Counted from the stretch's first letter, positions 8,291-16,710 are shown. The stretch is 47,172 nucleotides of DNA from CALVNN01 sp964393975 (GCA_964393975.1 CAYMVO010000009.1:1-47172), one strand, 5' to 3'. Notes: generated by a model from the sequence alone, not told the origin. Numbers and translations: made by a program.

Positions 8291-9176
8291 TTTTGTGGGA
8301 ATGAGACTAGATAAAGCGGTACTTTTATTGCATCCTGAGATTAGTAGGAGTCATATAAAGACACTGATTGAAAGCGGTGAGATTACCGTAAACGGCGTAA
8401 AACAAAAAGCAGGTTATATGCTAAAGTCTACAGATGATATAAGCGTTTGCATAAAAGAGGCGAGACCGCTAGAAGTGATTGCGCAAGATATAACACTTGA
8501 TATCGTGTATGAAGATGAAGATTTAGTGGTCGTAAACAAACCGCAAGGTATGGTCGTGCATCCCGCAAACGGCAATGAAGACGGGACGCTTGTGAATGCG
8601 TTGCTCTATAATGTAAAAGACCTTAGCGGGATAAACGGCGTGATAAGACCTGGTATCGTGCATAGACTCGATAAAGATACTTCTGGACTTTTGGTCGTTG
8701 CGAAAAATGACAATGCTCATAGGTCGCTAGCGGAACAAATCAAAAATAAGACTTGCAAACGAATTTATCACGCCATTGTGCATAACGCACCAAAAGAGGA
8801 TAAAGGCGAGGTGGTGACAAATTTTGGTCGGTCGGTGACGGATAGGAAGAAAATGTCTGTGCTAAAAGAAGGTGGTAGGGTGGCGGACACTCTCTACTGC
8901 GTGATAGAAAGACTAGGGAAATACACCTATATGGAGTACGAACTAAAGACTGGTAGAACACATCAAATAAGAGTGCATTCCGCATACCTTGGTATACCTA
9001 TTGTCGGGGATAAGACTTATGGTGTGAAAGAAAAGTTTAATCTACAAGGACAACTTTTGCACGCTAAAAAAATAGAGTTTTATCATCCACGGACTAATGA
9101 ATATATGAGTTTTGAAGTGCCACTACCTGATTATTTTGAAAAATTTTTAAACCTTTTAAGGACAAAATCTTTGTAA
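8280..9176 (+). CDS. rluD: RluD-family 23S rRNA pseudouridine synthase
   Basis: I chose the start at 8280, since AAAAGGAGA precedes that ATG inside the end of lspA. The resulting 298-residue protein has an N-terminal S4 RNA-binding domain (MRLDKAVLLLHPEISRSHIK) and then the synthase core with GIVHRLDKDTSGLLVVAKN, which includes the catalytic aspartate of the HRLD motif. A TGRTHQIRVH motif lies near the C-terminus. The family converts uridines to pseudouridines in 23S rRNA. The exact RluA/C/D subtype cannot be fixed by eye. Confidence 0.9.
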   Translation: MESSFVGMRLDKAVLLLHPEISRSHIKTLIESGEITVNGVKQKAGYMLKSTDDISVCIKEARPLEVIAQDITLDIVYEDEDLVVVNKPQGMVVHPANGNEDGTLVNALLYNVKDLSGINGVIRPGIVHRLDKDTSGLLVVAKNDNAHRSLAEQIKNKTCKRIYHAIVHNAPKEDKGEVVTNFGRSVTDRKKMSVLKEGGRVADTLYCVIERLGKYTYMEYELKTGRTHQIRVHSAYLGIPIVGDKTYGVKEKFNLQGQLLHAKKIEFYHPRTNEYMSFEVPLPDYFEKFLNLLRTKSL

Positions 9177-9179
9177 TAG

Positions 9180-9208
9180 TTGCCTTTTAGGTTTTTTTTG
9201 TGTATAAT
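9180..9208 (+). promoter_or_regulatory. Promoter of the 9245-9881 gene pair
   Basis: TTGCCT (9180-9185) and a consensus TATAAT (9203-9208) are separated by 17 bp. Confidence 0.7.
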
Positions 9209-9244
9209 AGGAAAGAAAGAATTTATAAAGGAGAGTTGTTTTTT

Positions 9245-9502
9245 ATGGCAAATAAAGATTTTAAAGGAATTATCAACTTTTTTGCGTTTGTTGCTATCGC
9301 ATTAGTTGGTGTAGCGCTTCTTCTTGCTAATATTGGTTTGAATGGTAATATTAGTAGTGCCTTGACATTGGTGGCGAACTTGCTTGCTTACTTTATTACC
9401 GCCATTGCTGGTTTTTATTTTGTGAAAAATAAGAATAATGTTTGGTATTGGGTAATATATGCTGTTGCTATAGTATTGATTGTTATTTCTTACATTATTT
9501 AG
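9245..9502 (+). CDS. Small membrane protein with three helices, unknown
   Basis: The start was chosen from AAAGGAGAG upstream of MANKDFKG. The 85-residue protein consists of a short basic head and about three transmembrane segments (residues ~10-30, 36-56, 63-85). It has its own promoter and is followed after 1 nt by another small membrane protein. No family recognised. Confidence 0.65.
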   Translation: MANKDFKGIINFFAFVAIALVGVALLLANIGLNGNISSALTLVANLLAYFITAIAGFYFVKNKNNVWYWVIYAVAIVLIVISYII

Positions 9503-9503
9503 T

Positions 9504-9881
9504 ATGAATAAGTTGTTTTCTACCGAAAACGTTATCTTGATGGCGTGTTTTCTTGTGGCGCTTGGATGTTTTGCTTTGGCGTTTAAGGTTTATTTCTTTA
9601 CGTATATAGGGATAGTGATTATTTCTGTCGCTTTTGCGTGGCTCGGGATAAAACTTATCTCTCGATATAATAAAGAAAGGTTTGAGTTTGAACAAAATAA
9701 GCAAAGGTCACTAGCAGTGCTTAGTCAAAACTATGATGAACTTTATGCTAGGAGCGTACTAGACACTAGTCAAATAGATTCTGATTTTAGAAAAGAAAAT
9801 CTAAAGTATAAAATCTGGGGTATTATTTGTATAATAGCATCACTTGGTTTTGCGTATATATTACTTAGCGAGATAATGTAA
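9504..9881 (+). CDS. Small membrane protein, unknown
   Basis: This 125-residue protein has two N-terminal helices (residues ~8-55), a charged central loop rich in N, Q and E, and a C-terminal helix (IWGIICIIASLGFAYILL). The start at 9504 lies 1 nt after the previous stop with no clear ribosome binding site, so translation is presumably coupled. A TTG at 9480 is an alternative start. A terminator follows. Confidence 0.6.
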   Translation: MNKLFSTENVILMACFLVALGCFALAFKVYFFTYIGIVIISVAFAWLGIKLISRYNKERFEFEQNKQRSLAVLSQNYDELYARSVLDTSQIDSDFRKENLKYKIWGIICIIASLGFAYILLSEIM

Positions 9882-9886
9882 GATGA

Positions 9887-9917
9887 AAAAACCGTTTTTA
9901 TTAGGCGGTTTTTTTGT
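9887..9917 (+). terminator. Intrinsic terminator
   Basis: AAAAACCG (9887-9894) pairs with CGGTTTTT (9906-9913), followed by T. Confidence 0.8.
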
Positions 9918-10003
9918 TTTATTGTAAATGCGATTTTATGTTCTATTTTGGTGATTTAGGTCATAGCATATAGCAAATGCTCGTCTAGAGTAAAGGAGTG
10001 AAT

Positions 10004-10699
10004 ATGAAATCTAAAAAAAGAATTTTATGGTTTGTCGTAGGTATCATCATTTTTTGTGGCGCGATAGTGCTTTATAGCGTGTTTTATAATGTGGACGCGA
10101 AAGAACTCGCTAAGAAAAATTTAAGTGAGACGAGATACAATTTTTTTGTTGGTAGTGATGATTTGAGTAGTGTCAGTCTTAGTTCGGGATATAGGGAAAA
10201 CCCTTATGCAGTAGACGGCGTACATAATGATATGGTGGCTTTCGGAGTGGTGGTTTTTAGGACTTCACTTGGTAGTGTCAGCGAACCTACTTATGAACTA
10301 ACCATAAACGATGAGAATTATCAAGGTGTAATGGAGCGAAACCCTTATGATAATACATTCGTTGCCGATATAGAAAAATTTGTTAGCGATGATAGTAACG
10401 TGACTTTTAAGGTGTCTATAGAGGATGATGTGTACACGTTTACACTTGCAAATATCAGTAAAGACTGGGCGATAGGTCACACTGAAGCGCTCGAGATAGG
10501 TCTAGATGCGCTAAATGATTACATACAAACTTTGCGCAAAGGAACCACTTTTAAGGGTGAGTGCTATGTAAAGATTGTGACCGATCCGAATAATATACTA
10601 CAAATATATTACTGGTATGTCGCTGTGGTGGATACTACGGGCAATACTCACGCTGTGGTGATTGATTCTAGTAACGGAAAAGTGTTAAGCCAATCTTAA
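10004..10699 (+). CDS. Signal-anchored extracytoplasmic protein with a PepSY-like C-terminus
   Basis: AAAGGAG lies 6 nt before the ATG at 10004. The 231-residue protein has a basic N-terminus and one transmembrane helix (ILWFVVGIIIFCGAIVLYSV), then a soluble outer domain. The end (YYWYVAVVDTTGN ... VVIDSSNGKVL) resembles the closing strands of PepSY-type domains, but the match is weak. Monocistronic, between two terminators. Function unknown. Confidence 0.55.
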   Translation: MKSKKRILWFVVGIIIFCGAIVLYSVFYNVDAKELAKKNLSETRYNFFVGSDDLSSVSLSSGYRENPYAVDGVHNDMVAFGVVVFRTSLGSVSEPTYELTINDENYQGVMERNPYDNTFVADIEKFVSDDSNVTFKVSIEDDVYTFTLANISKDWAIGHTEALEIGLDALNDYIQTLRKGTTFKGECYVKIVTDPNNILQIYYWYVAVVDTTGNTHAVVIDSSNGKVLSQS

Positions 10700-10703
10700 A
10701 AAC

Positions 10704-10741
10704 AAAAAAGTCGTTGTTTGCTTACAAACGACTTTTTCTTT
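10704..10741. terminator. Intrinsic terminator, probably bidirectional
   Basis: The stem AAAAAAGTCGTT pairs with AACGACTTTTT (10727-10737) and is flanked by A and T tracts, so it can serve the gene on either side. Confidence 0.8.
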
Positions 10742-10786
10742 TTGAATGTATAATAAATATTAAGTTGGATGATAGTCTAAAAAGGT

Positions 10787-10867
10787 TTATAATCCTCTAG
10801 AATTATACTCTGTTGTGTAACGGTTAATATCTAATATGATGTCAGGATGCAAATGCTCAATCAAAGA
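10787..10867 (-). pseudogene. Detached C-terminal tail of the ABC-F gene
   Basis: Directly after the TAG at 10868-10870, the frame reads SLIEHLHPDIILDINRY and ends at TAA (10787-10789). An H-loop followed by a residue, then a hydrophobic helix and strand, is the normal end of an ABC cassette, so the TAG appears to be a nonsense change. Confidence 0.5.
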
Positions 10868-12406
10868 CTAATTGTGTGTAACCGCTATGACTGTACCCTT
10901 AAACGATTCAAGTGCTGAACACAAGACTTGTGTTGCCTCCAAGTCTAAATGATTTGTTGGTTCATCTAGTACCAAAGTGTTTATTTTATGAATTGCCAAT
11001 TTTGCTAAATTGATTTTTGTTCTTTGTCCTGCACTAAAATCTTTAAATGGCTTGTCTTTTTCCTCGTAAGGAACGCCAAAACTATTTAATATTTGATAAA
11101 CAAATGATTTGTCTATATCTGCATTGTCACCAATTACGTATGAAAGCATATCTAAATCTGATTTGTTGTTTACCAAAGTGTTTTGTTCAATGTAGCCAAT
11201 TTTTACACCTCGACCAATGTAAACCTCGCCAGATTTTGGTGGTAGTTCATGTATTAAAGTCTTGAGAAGAGTTGTTTTTCCTGATCCGTTTTCGCCTCTA
11301 ATTAGCACTCTTGTGCCGAATGGTATGGTTAAATTAATTACATTAGTGCTAAATCCATCATAACCACACACCAAATCTTGCAGTGCAATGTCTTTTGATG
11401 TTTTTTCTTCTGTTTCGTTAATTTTAAAATTGAAAATTGGTTTGTCTCTAAAGTCATTGTCAATTTCAACATTTTCAAGCTGTTTGGTCAGTTTCTTTAC
11501 CAAGGCTCCAGATTTGTTTTCACCTTTTCCGACTTTATAATCATGCGCAATTTTATCATTATCTTTTGCTGTTTTACCTTTGGTCGATGATGCAATAGTG
11601 GTTGCTTGTGCTAACTTGTTTCTTAAATATGATTGTTGTTCTCTGGCTTCTTCATATTGTTTTTTGCTCTGTTCAAATGCCAATTCTTGCACTTCCAAGT
11701 ATTTTGAACATGAAAAAGGAAATTCTGTAATGACACCATTTTTCAATTCAAAAGTTTTTGTTGTTACTTCATCCAGAAATTTTTCGTCATGCGAAACAAC
11801 TATGTACGATTTTTTAATTGATTTTAAGTAATTTATTAAAAATTCAACACTCGCCAAATCTAAATTGTTTGTAGGCTCATCAAGTAGCAAAGTTTCACTT
11901 GTCCCGAGGAGTACGGTCGCAAGCATCAATTTTATTTTTTCACCACCAGATAAGATAGCGACTTTATCATCAAAAGACTTATTTAATTTTAAACCTGATA
12001 ATACGGCTTGTGCGTTCGTGTCAAAGTTGTATCCATCACAGATTATAAATCTATCCAATAACTCACTATATAAATCCATATTTTTGTCATTTAAGTCTTG
12101 TTCAAGTTGGTGTAATTGTTGCTCGATATCTCCTATTCCCGATTGCTTTTTTAGATAGTCTAAAATAGACATATCATACATACTGGTGTCAATTTCTTGT
12201 TTTAAAATTGCAACATTTTCGTTGGTTCTAAATTTGATTTCACCAGCATCTTGCTTTTCTTCTCCTGCCAAAATTTTTAGCAAGGTTGATTTACCGCATC
12301 CATTTATGCCGACTAAACCAATTTTATCGTTAGCGTGAATCTCAAATGAAATGTTATCTAACACTTCTTTTGCCTTATACGCTTTACATAAGTTTTTAAC
12401 AATCAT
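10868..12406 (-). CDS. ABC-F family ATPase (ribosome-associated), apparently truncated
   Basis: The start at 12406 is set by GGGAGGTG 4 nt upstream. The 512-residue protein has two ATP-binding cassettes joined by a charged linker with no transmembrane segments, the ABC-F layout. Visible are Walker A sites (GINGCGKST, GENGSGKTT), signatures (LSGGEK, FSAGQR) and Walker B (LLLDEPTNNLD, LVLDEPTNHLD). ABC-F proteins act on the ribosome; some protect against antibiotics, others are housekeeping. Which kind this is I cannot say. The protein stops at VTHN, just after the second H-loop, at a TAG. The same frame continues for 26 sense codons that look like the missing C-terminal end. Confidence 0.85.
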   Translation of the reverse strand: MIVKNLCKAYKAKEVLDNISFEIHANDKIGLVGINGCGKSTLLKILAGEEKQDAGEIKFRTNENVAILKQEIDTSMYDMSILDYLKKQSGIGDIEQQLHQLEQDLNDKNMDLYSELLDRFIICDGYNFDTNAQAVLSGLKLNKSFDDKVAILSGGEKIKLMLATVLLGTSETLLLDEPTNNLDLASVEFLINYLKSIKKSYIVVSHDEKFLDEVTTKTFELKNGVITEFPFSCSKYLEVQELAFEQSKKQYEEAREQQSYLRNKLAQATTIASSTKGKTAKDNDKIAHDYKVGKGENKSGALVKKLTKQLENVEIDNDFRDKPIFNFKINETEEKTSKDIALQDLVCGYDGFSTNVINLTIPFGTRVLIRGENGSGKTTLLKTLIHELPPKSGEVYIGRGVKIGYIEQNTLVNNKSDLDMLSYVIGDNADIDKSFVYQILNSFGVPYEEKDKPFKDFSAGQRTKINLAKLAIHKINTLVLDEPTNHLDLEATQVLCSALESFKGTVIAVTHN

Positions 12407-12612
12407 TTGCACCTCCCACAAATTTGACAGTCGTTGAGTTTAACCCATTTGATAATTTTAATTTTATTATTGTATAAGTTTAACATTAAAGTTTTATTTT
12501 GCAAAGATGTTTTTTTGAATTTTATAAAATAATTTAATAAAAAATTAAAGATGTTTCTATTGTAACTTGTAAAAATATGGTTATAATAAACTTTTCTTTT
12601 TAGTAAAAATCG

Positions 12613-12641
12613 TTGAAATTTGAAAACGTAAATGATATAAT
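12613..12641 (+). promoter_or_regulatory. Promoter of the 12673 gene
   Basis: TTGAAA (12613-12618) and TATAAT (12636-12641) are separated by 17 bp. Confidence 0.75.
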
Positions 12642-12672
12642 AGATTTGAAAATTATTTATTTTGGAGTTTAA

Positions 12673-13464
12673 ATGGATGATACCGAGCAAAGAAGTTTAA
12701 TATGGAGAGTGATTGCGGTTACTACTTGCTGTTTGGCGCTATTGACTGCTATTGTGGTGGTTTTTTGTGCGATTTTTATACCTAAAAAATACGGTGATTT
12801 TATAACGGCTTTAGGGTTTAAAAATGCGGGCTTGGTGTCATACGAGTATCATTATAGTAAGACAAAAGATATAAACGATTTGTATTATCTAAATATAAAG
12901 AGTATTTTGGCAGGAAATAACAAATACATAAAAAAATCGTATGAGCAATTGTCTCGTTTGGATGATTATTATGATTTTGTTAAATATGTTGAAAATAGTC
13001 GTGTAAATGAGTCGGTTAGTAAGTTAGCAATGGTTTTTGTAAGTAACGAAGATGATTATTTAAAGAAAAAATACATCACAGCTTTGTACAATTTAGGCGA
13101 AGATGCTTTTTCTTATGCGTATCAAGATTTTGAGAGGACTAGCGTAACAAATATAGAGACTAGATATAATTTTGTATTGTCGGCGTACATATCTATAGCG
13201 ACGGAGAGCGAACTTCGCGATAATATCACAGATAGGATTGCTAATGCCATAGATGAATATAAAGATAAACTGGTGGTTATGTATAGTAGAGAGACTGCGA
13301 CCGATGATGTCACAAAGTATAGGTTATCGGTGATTGTTTATAGGATAATGGATGTGCTTAGCGCAATGAAGATTTTAAATGAAAAATTAGATGTCTATGA
13401 CATAGACAAAATAAACGCACTAGCACTATCTATGAGTGAAGATTTGATGAGTTTGACAAAATAG
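12673..13464 (+). CDS. Membrane-anchored, mostly helical protein, unknown
   Basis: The 263-residue protein has a short N-terminal tail, one transmembrane helix (residues ~13-37) and a long helical outer domain rich in Y, D and K. Its spacing of aromatic residues suggests TPR-like repeats. GGAG precedes the ATG. It lies divergent from the ABC-F gene and 36 nt ahead of hflX, probably cotranscribed with it. No family recognised. Confidence 0.6.
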   Translation: MDDTEQRSLIWRVIAVTTCCLALLTAIVVVFCAIFIPKKYGDFITALGFKNAGLVSYEYHYSKTKDINDLYYLNIKSILAGNNKYIKKSYEQLSRLDDYYDFVKYVENSRVNESVSKLAMVFVSNEDDYLKKKYITALYNLGEDAFSYAYQDFERTSVTNIETRYNFVLSAYISIATESELRDNITDRIANAIDEYKDKLVVMYSRETATDDVTKYRLSVIVYRIMDVLSAMKILNEKLDVYDIDKINALALSMSEDLMSLTK

Positions 13465-13500
13465 TGATTTTTTAATATTTTCTTTTAAGGAGGTGTGGTT

Positions 13501-14583
13501 ATGGAATTGAAAGAGACATTAGAAAAAAAAGAGACCGCTGTGTTAGTGGGCGCAAATTTTGCGACAAAAGAAAAAATTGAGGATGATTTGGAGGAGCTTT
13601 GTGGACTCGCTAAGACCGCCGAGGTCGATGTGGTGGGCAGGCTTGTCCAACCGCTTAGAGAGCATAACACCGCTACTTTTATAGGCAAAGGAAAGGTTGA
13701 GGAATTGAAGGAGTTGGTCAATGTCACGGGGGCTAGTCTTGTGATTTTTGATGAGGAGCTTAGCGGATCTCAGATAAGAAATTTGGAGGATGCGGTTGGT
13801 GTGCGTGTAATAGATAGGAGTACGCTAATACTAGATATTTTTGCGGGTAGAGCAAAGACTAGTGAAGGGAAATTGCAGGTGGAGCTCACACAATTAAAAT
13901 ATCGCCAATCTAGATTGACGGCTATCAGCGAGTCTTATGGTAGGTACGGTGGTGGTGTTGGTATGCGTGGAGCGGGTGAGACAAAGTTAGAGCTCAACAA
14001 GCGTATTGCAAGAGACCGTATTCACGAATTGAACGAGGAGATATCAAGACTCAAGAGTCAGCGCGCTTTAATGCGAAAACAACGAATAAAAACTAAGCAA
14101 AAAGTCGTGGCAATAGTGGGTTATACAAATGCGGGTAAGAGTACACTACTCAATGCACTTAGCAAGGCGGATGTGTATGCGGATGATAAACTTTTTGCGA
14201 CTCTCGACACCACAGCAAGACAAGTGGCGCTAGATTATTTACATAAATTTTTACTAGTGGATACGGTCGGGTTTATTGATAAACTTCCGCACGAACTGAT
14301 TGATGCCTTTCAAGCGACTCTTGAGGAGGCGTGCAGTGCTGATTTGATTTTACACGTTGTGGATAGGAGCAATCCGTTTTATCAAAAACATATCGAAGTG
14401 GCAAATAATGTCCTAAATAAGATAGGCGCGGGCGATATCCCCAAAATGCTTGTGTACAATAAAATAGATAAAGTACAAGATTATAAAGATGAGGGCGTCT
14501 TTACTATTTCCGCTAAAAATAAGACCAATTTAGATGAATTGAAAATGGAAATAATAAAACAATTGTTTGAAGATATGAGATAA
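13501..14583 (+). CDS. hflX: GTPase HflX (ribosome-splitting factor)
   Basis: The start at 13501 follows AAGGAGGTG. The 360-residue protein has the HflX N-terminal domain (FIGKGKVEEL ... VIFDEELSGSQIRNLE), a GGxG-rich stretch (RYGGGVGMRGAGETKLELNKR), a coiled linker, and a GTPase domain with GYTNAGKST (from ~residue 207), DTVGFI and NKID. HflX binds the 50S subunit and rescues or splits stalled ribosomes under stress. Length is slightly short of E. coli HflX, as usual in Firmicutes. Confidence 0.93.
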   Translation: MELKETLEKKETAVLVGANFATKEKIEDDLEELCGLAKTAEVDVVGRLVQPLREHNTATFIGKGKVEELKELVNVTGASLVIFDEELSGSQIRNLEDAVGVRVIDRSTLILDIFAGRAKTSEGKLQVELTQLKYRQSRLTAISESYGRYGGGVGMRGAGETKLELNKRIARDRIHELNEEISRLKSQRALMRKQRIKTKQKVVAIVGYTNAGKSTLLNALSKADVYADDKLFATLDTTARQVALDYLHKFLLVDTVGFIDKLPHELIDAFQATLEEACSADLILHVVDRSNPFYQKHIEVANNVLNKIGAGDIPKMLVYNKIDKVQDYKDEGVFTISAKNKTNLDELKMEIIKQLFEDMR

Positions 14584-14587
14584 ATAG

Positions 14588-14617
14588 ACTTTTGGCTATA
14601 TGTCAAAAGTTTTTTTG
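14588..14617 (+). terminator. Intrinsic terminator after hflX
   Basis: ACTTTTGGC pairs with GTCAAAAGT (14602-14610), followed by a T run. Confidence 0.85.
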
Positions 14618-14714
14618 TGTGCTCATTTTTCAATATTTTTTCTAAAAAAGCACTTAAATTGCTCATTTTTGAAACATTTTTGAAAAAATACTTTAAAATT
14701 TTTTACAAAAATAG

Positions 14715-14743
14715 TTGAAATTCGTAAAATAATTTGTTATTAT
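14715..14743 (+). promoter_or_regulatory. Promoter of the Spo0A-like gene
   Basis: TTGAAA (14715-14720) and TATTAT (14738-14743) are separated by 17 bp. A TGCTCATTTTT motif occurs twice just upstream (14619-14629 and 14659-14669), possibly binding sites. Confidence 0.65.
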
Positions 14744-14772
14744 GTAAAGGAATTAAAATTAAGGAGGAGTGT

Positions 14773-15474
14773 ATGAGTTATTACACGTGTTTAGTATTGA
14801 GTGGAGAAAGTAATTTTTCTTGCTTTGCTAAATGTATTAGAGAGCAAAAGTTTTCAGTTATAAAGACTAATAGTGTTGCGGAGCTTTTTTATTCGTATGG
14901 ATATTATAGACCTGACTGTGTTGTGGTAGATTATGATACTTTTGGTAGCGATTCATTATTGGAGGCAATGATAAATGATGAAGAAAATTTTATTATTGAT
15001 ATTATTTTAGTTAGTGATGAAAAGAATGATGATTTATCTACCGTGACTTTAGATATGTTAAATAATATTTTAAGAGAAAAGCAAAAGAAAATAATTGAGT
15101 CTAAATTTGTTAATATTAATAAAAACAACATTGGAAAGGCGAGTAGTATTGTTAGTCAAAAGTTGATACAATTAGGTCTGATGCCAAAGTATCACGGTTT
15201 TCGTATGCTAGTAGATGTTATTGTGTTTACTTGTGTAGATGTCGGTAAGCGCCCTACTTTGCATAAATATATTTTATCGTCAGTAGCGTGCAATCATTCT
15301 ACTACAGTGACCAATCTCACTCAATGTATAAGAAAATTGATTTCCAGTAGGATACATAACGATTTGTATCCTTATGATAAGCCGACACTAAAACAAATGG
15401 TTATGTTTGTTTCAGAATTAGTAAAGGAAGATTTGCATAAGGTAATGTATGATAATGATGAATATGTGTATTAG
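14773..15474 (+). CDS. Spo0A-like response regulator, divergent
   Basis: AAGGAGGAG lies 5 nt before the ATG at 14773 (233 residues). The N-terminal ~110 residues follow a receiver fold: a central strand ends in VVVDYDTF, where the phospho-acceptor aspartate would be, but the usual acidic pair after strand 1 is missing (CLVLSGES). The C-terminal half matches the shape of the Spo0A DNA-binding domain: a QLGLMPKYHGFRML region, then LHKYILSSVACNHSTTVTNL in place of the Spo0A recognition helices, then a helix of CIRKLI type. Spo0A is the master regulator of sporulation. This copy may be a paralogue or a drifted orthologue. Own promoter and terminator. Confidence 0.65.
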   Translation: MSYYTCLVLSGESNFSCFAKCIREQKFSVIKTNSVAELFYSYGYYRPDCVVVDYDTFGSDSLLEAMINDEENFIIDIILVSDEKNDDLSTVTLDMLNNILREKQKKIIESKFVNINKNNIGKASSIVSQKLIQLGLMPKYHGFRMLVDVIVFTCVDVGKRPTLHKYILSSVACNHSTTVTNLTQCIRKLISSRIHNDLYPYDKPTLKQMVMFVSELVKEDLHKVMYDNDEYVY

Positions 15475-15506
15475 ATGTTTGAGAAAAAGGTTAGTTTTTA
15501 AGATCG

Positions 15507-15531
15507 CACTCTTTTGAAAAGAGTGTTTTTT
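15507..15531 (+). terminator. Intrinsic terminator
   Basis: CACTCTTT pairs with AAAGAGTG (15518-15525) with a 3-nt loop, followed by TTTTTTG. Confidence 0.9.
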
Positions 15532-15637
15532 GTTTATTTTTAGATAATGATAAAATTATATATAGATAAATGCTTATGACAAAATCTGATAGTATAAACG
15601 TTTTCTCAAAAAAATATAAAAAAAAATTAAAATCTCC

Positions 15638-15666
15638 TTGACTTTTTATTTGAATGGTGGTATATT
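15638..15666 (+). promoter_or_regulatory. Promoter of the tRNA cluster
   Basis: TTGACT (15638-15643) and TATATT (15661-15666) are separated by 17 bp. The leader before the first tRNA has two hairpins (one around GCAATTC/GAATTGC at 15707-15724), likely processing structures. Confidence 0.75.
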
Positions 15667-15742
15667 TATTTCAGTTGTTTTATGAGAAACGACTAGGGTA
15701 AATGTGCAATTCAAGAGAATTGCATTTGTTGGTAGCCTGTTT

Positions 15743-15818
15743 GTGCTAGTAGCTCAGTTGGAAGAGCATCGCCCTTCTAAGGCGAGGGTCGGGGGTTCGA
15801 ACCCCTCCTGGCACACCA
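15743..15818 (+). tRNA. tRNA-Arg (anticodon TCT)
   Basis: The cloverleaf is complete: GTGCTAG/CTGGCAC acceptor, TCGCC/GGCGA anticodon stem with loop CTTCTAA, TTCGAAC T-loop, and encoded CCA. Confidence 0.95.
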
Positions 15819-15829
15819 ACCATTTTTAT

Positions 15830-15907
<78 letters not shown>

Positions 15908-15910
15908 TAG

Positions 15911-15985
15911 TGGGGTATCGCCAAGTGGTAAGGCACGGGATTTTGATTCCCGCATTCGTTGGTTCAAATCCAGCTACCCCAGCCA
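15911..15985 (+). tRNA. tRNA-Gln (anticodon TTG)
   Basis: Acceptor TGGGGTA/TACCCCA, anticodon loop TTTTGAT, encoded CCA. Confidence 0.95.
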
Positions 15986-16000
15986 TTAACCCTAAGATAT

Positions 16001-16075
16001 TGGGGTATCGCCAAGCGGTAAGGCTCGGGATTCTGATTCCCGCATGCGAGGGTTCAAATCCTTCTACCCCAGCCA
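16001..16075 (+). tRNA. tRNA-Gln (anticodon CTG)
   Basis: Near-copy of the preceding tRNA-Gln with loop TTCTGAT and encoded CCA; evidently a tandem duplication with an anticodon change. Confidence 0.95.
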
Positions 16076-16093
16076 CTAAGGGGGTTATGTTAT

Positions 16094-16169
16094 GGTTCAT
16101 TAGCTCAGTCGGTAGAGCACTTGACTTTTAATCAAGGTGTCCGGAGTTCGATTCTCCGATGAGCCACCA
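16094..16169 (+). tRNA. tRNA-Lys (anticodon TTT)
   Basis: Acceptor GGTTCAT/ATGAGCC, anticodon loop CTTTTAA, T-loop TTCGATT, encoded CCA. Confidence 0.95.
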
Positions 16170-16188
16170 TTAGCAATTATTTGCTTAT

Positions 16189-16272
16189 GCGCCTGTGGTG
16201 GAATTGGTAGTCACGCTAGACTTAGGATCTAGTACCAAAAGTGTGGGAGTTCGAGTCTCTTCAGGCGCACCA
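16189..16272 (+). tRNA. tRNA-Leu (anticodon TAG)
   Basis: 84 nt with a long variable arm; acceptor GCGCCTG/CAGGCGC, anticodon loop CTTAGGA, encoded CCA. Confidence 0.94.
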
Positions 16273-16328
16273 TTAGTTGCTATATTTTACTAGCATAGAG
16301 TTCCGGTACTCTGATAAAAACCGATTAT

Positions 16329-16468
16329 GGACTTTTAGCTCCGAAGGCAAAAGCAACCGACTCTTAAAACGGTTGCGCGGCGCGTGAAGAAAAGTTGCCG
16401 GTGGCAAGTTTTTAGCCAAAGCGGACGAGCTAGTCATTAGCGAGTGGAGGGGTTCCCCGGACACACCA
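16329..16468 (+). pseudogene. Chimeric tRNA-Lys copy 1 (degenerate 5' half plus foreign 3' part)
   Basis: The first 46 nt are a diverged version of the tRNA-Lys(CTT) 5' half (16329-16374), with changes in the D arm and 3 extra nt. From 16375 the tRNA T arm and acceptor are replaced by a GC-rich ~94-nt sequence that itself ends ACACACCA. The foreign part contains a hairpin-like GTTGCCGGTGGCAAG, GCTA/TAGC and GGGG/CCCC. No functional cloverleaf can form. The minus strand is open for 63 codons through this copy (16273-16464), starting at GTG. Confidence 0.6.
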
Positions 16469-16710
16469 TTAGCTGAATAAAATAAATCTGGGGATATATG
16501 GACTTTTAGCTCAGTTGGCAGAGCAACCGACTCTTAATCGGTGCGCGGCGCGTGAAGAAAAGTTGCCGGTGGCAAGTTTTTAGCCAAAGCGGACGAGCTA
16601 GTCATTAGCGAGTGGAGGGGTTCCCCGGACACACCATTAGCTGAATAAAATAAATCTGGGGATATATGGACTTTTAGCTCAGTTGGCAGAGCAACCGACT
16701 CTTAATCGGT
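16375..16710 (+). repeat. Two tandem 168-bp direct repeats spanning tRNA-Lys halves
   Basis: 16375-16542 and 16543-16710 are the same sequence. Each unit holds the GC-rich foreign segment, an AT-rich spacer (ATTAGCTGAATAAAATAAAT and on) and the first 43 nt of tRNA-Lys(CTT). The second unit ends exactly where the real tRNA continues into its variable loop. Confidence 0.9.
16500..16636 (+). pseudogene. Chimeric tRNA-Lys copy 2 (intact 5' half plus foreign 3' part)
   Basis: Bases 16500-16542 are identical to the 5' half of the true tRNA-Lys(CTT) at 16668, through the anticodon stem. Then the same foreign sequence as in copy 1 begins at 16543 and ends in ACACACCA at 16636. The 5' half includes promoter-proximal tRNA processing features but has no partner for its acceptor stem. 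Confidence 0.65.

Noticed and set aside
12403..12690. 95-codon minus-strand ORF between the ABC-F gene and 12673
   Set aside because: AT-rich chance frame that overlaps both genes and a consensus promoter on the other strand.
16375..16542. Group I intron in tRNA-Lys
   Set aside because: The foreign sequence starts after the anticodon stem rather than in the anticodon loop, and no tRNA 3' half follows the first two copies; it is also too short.
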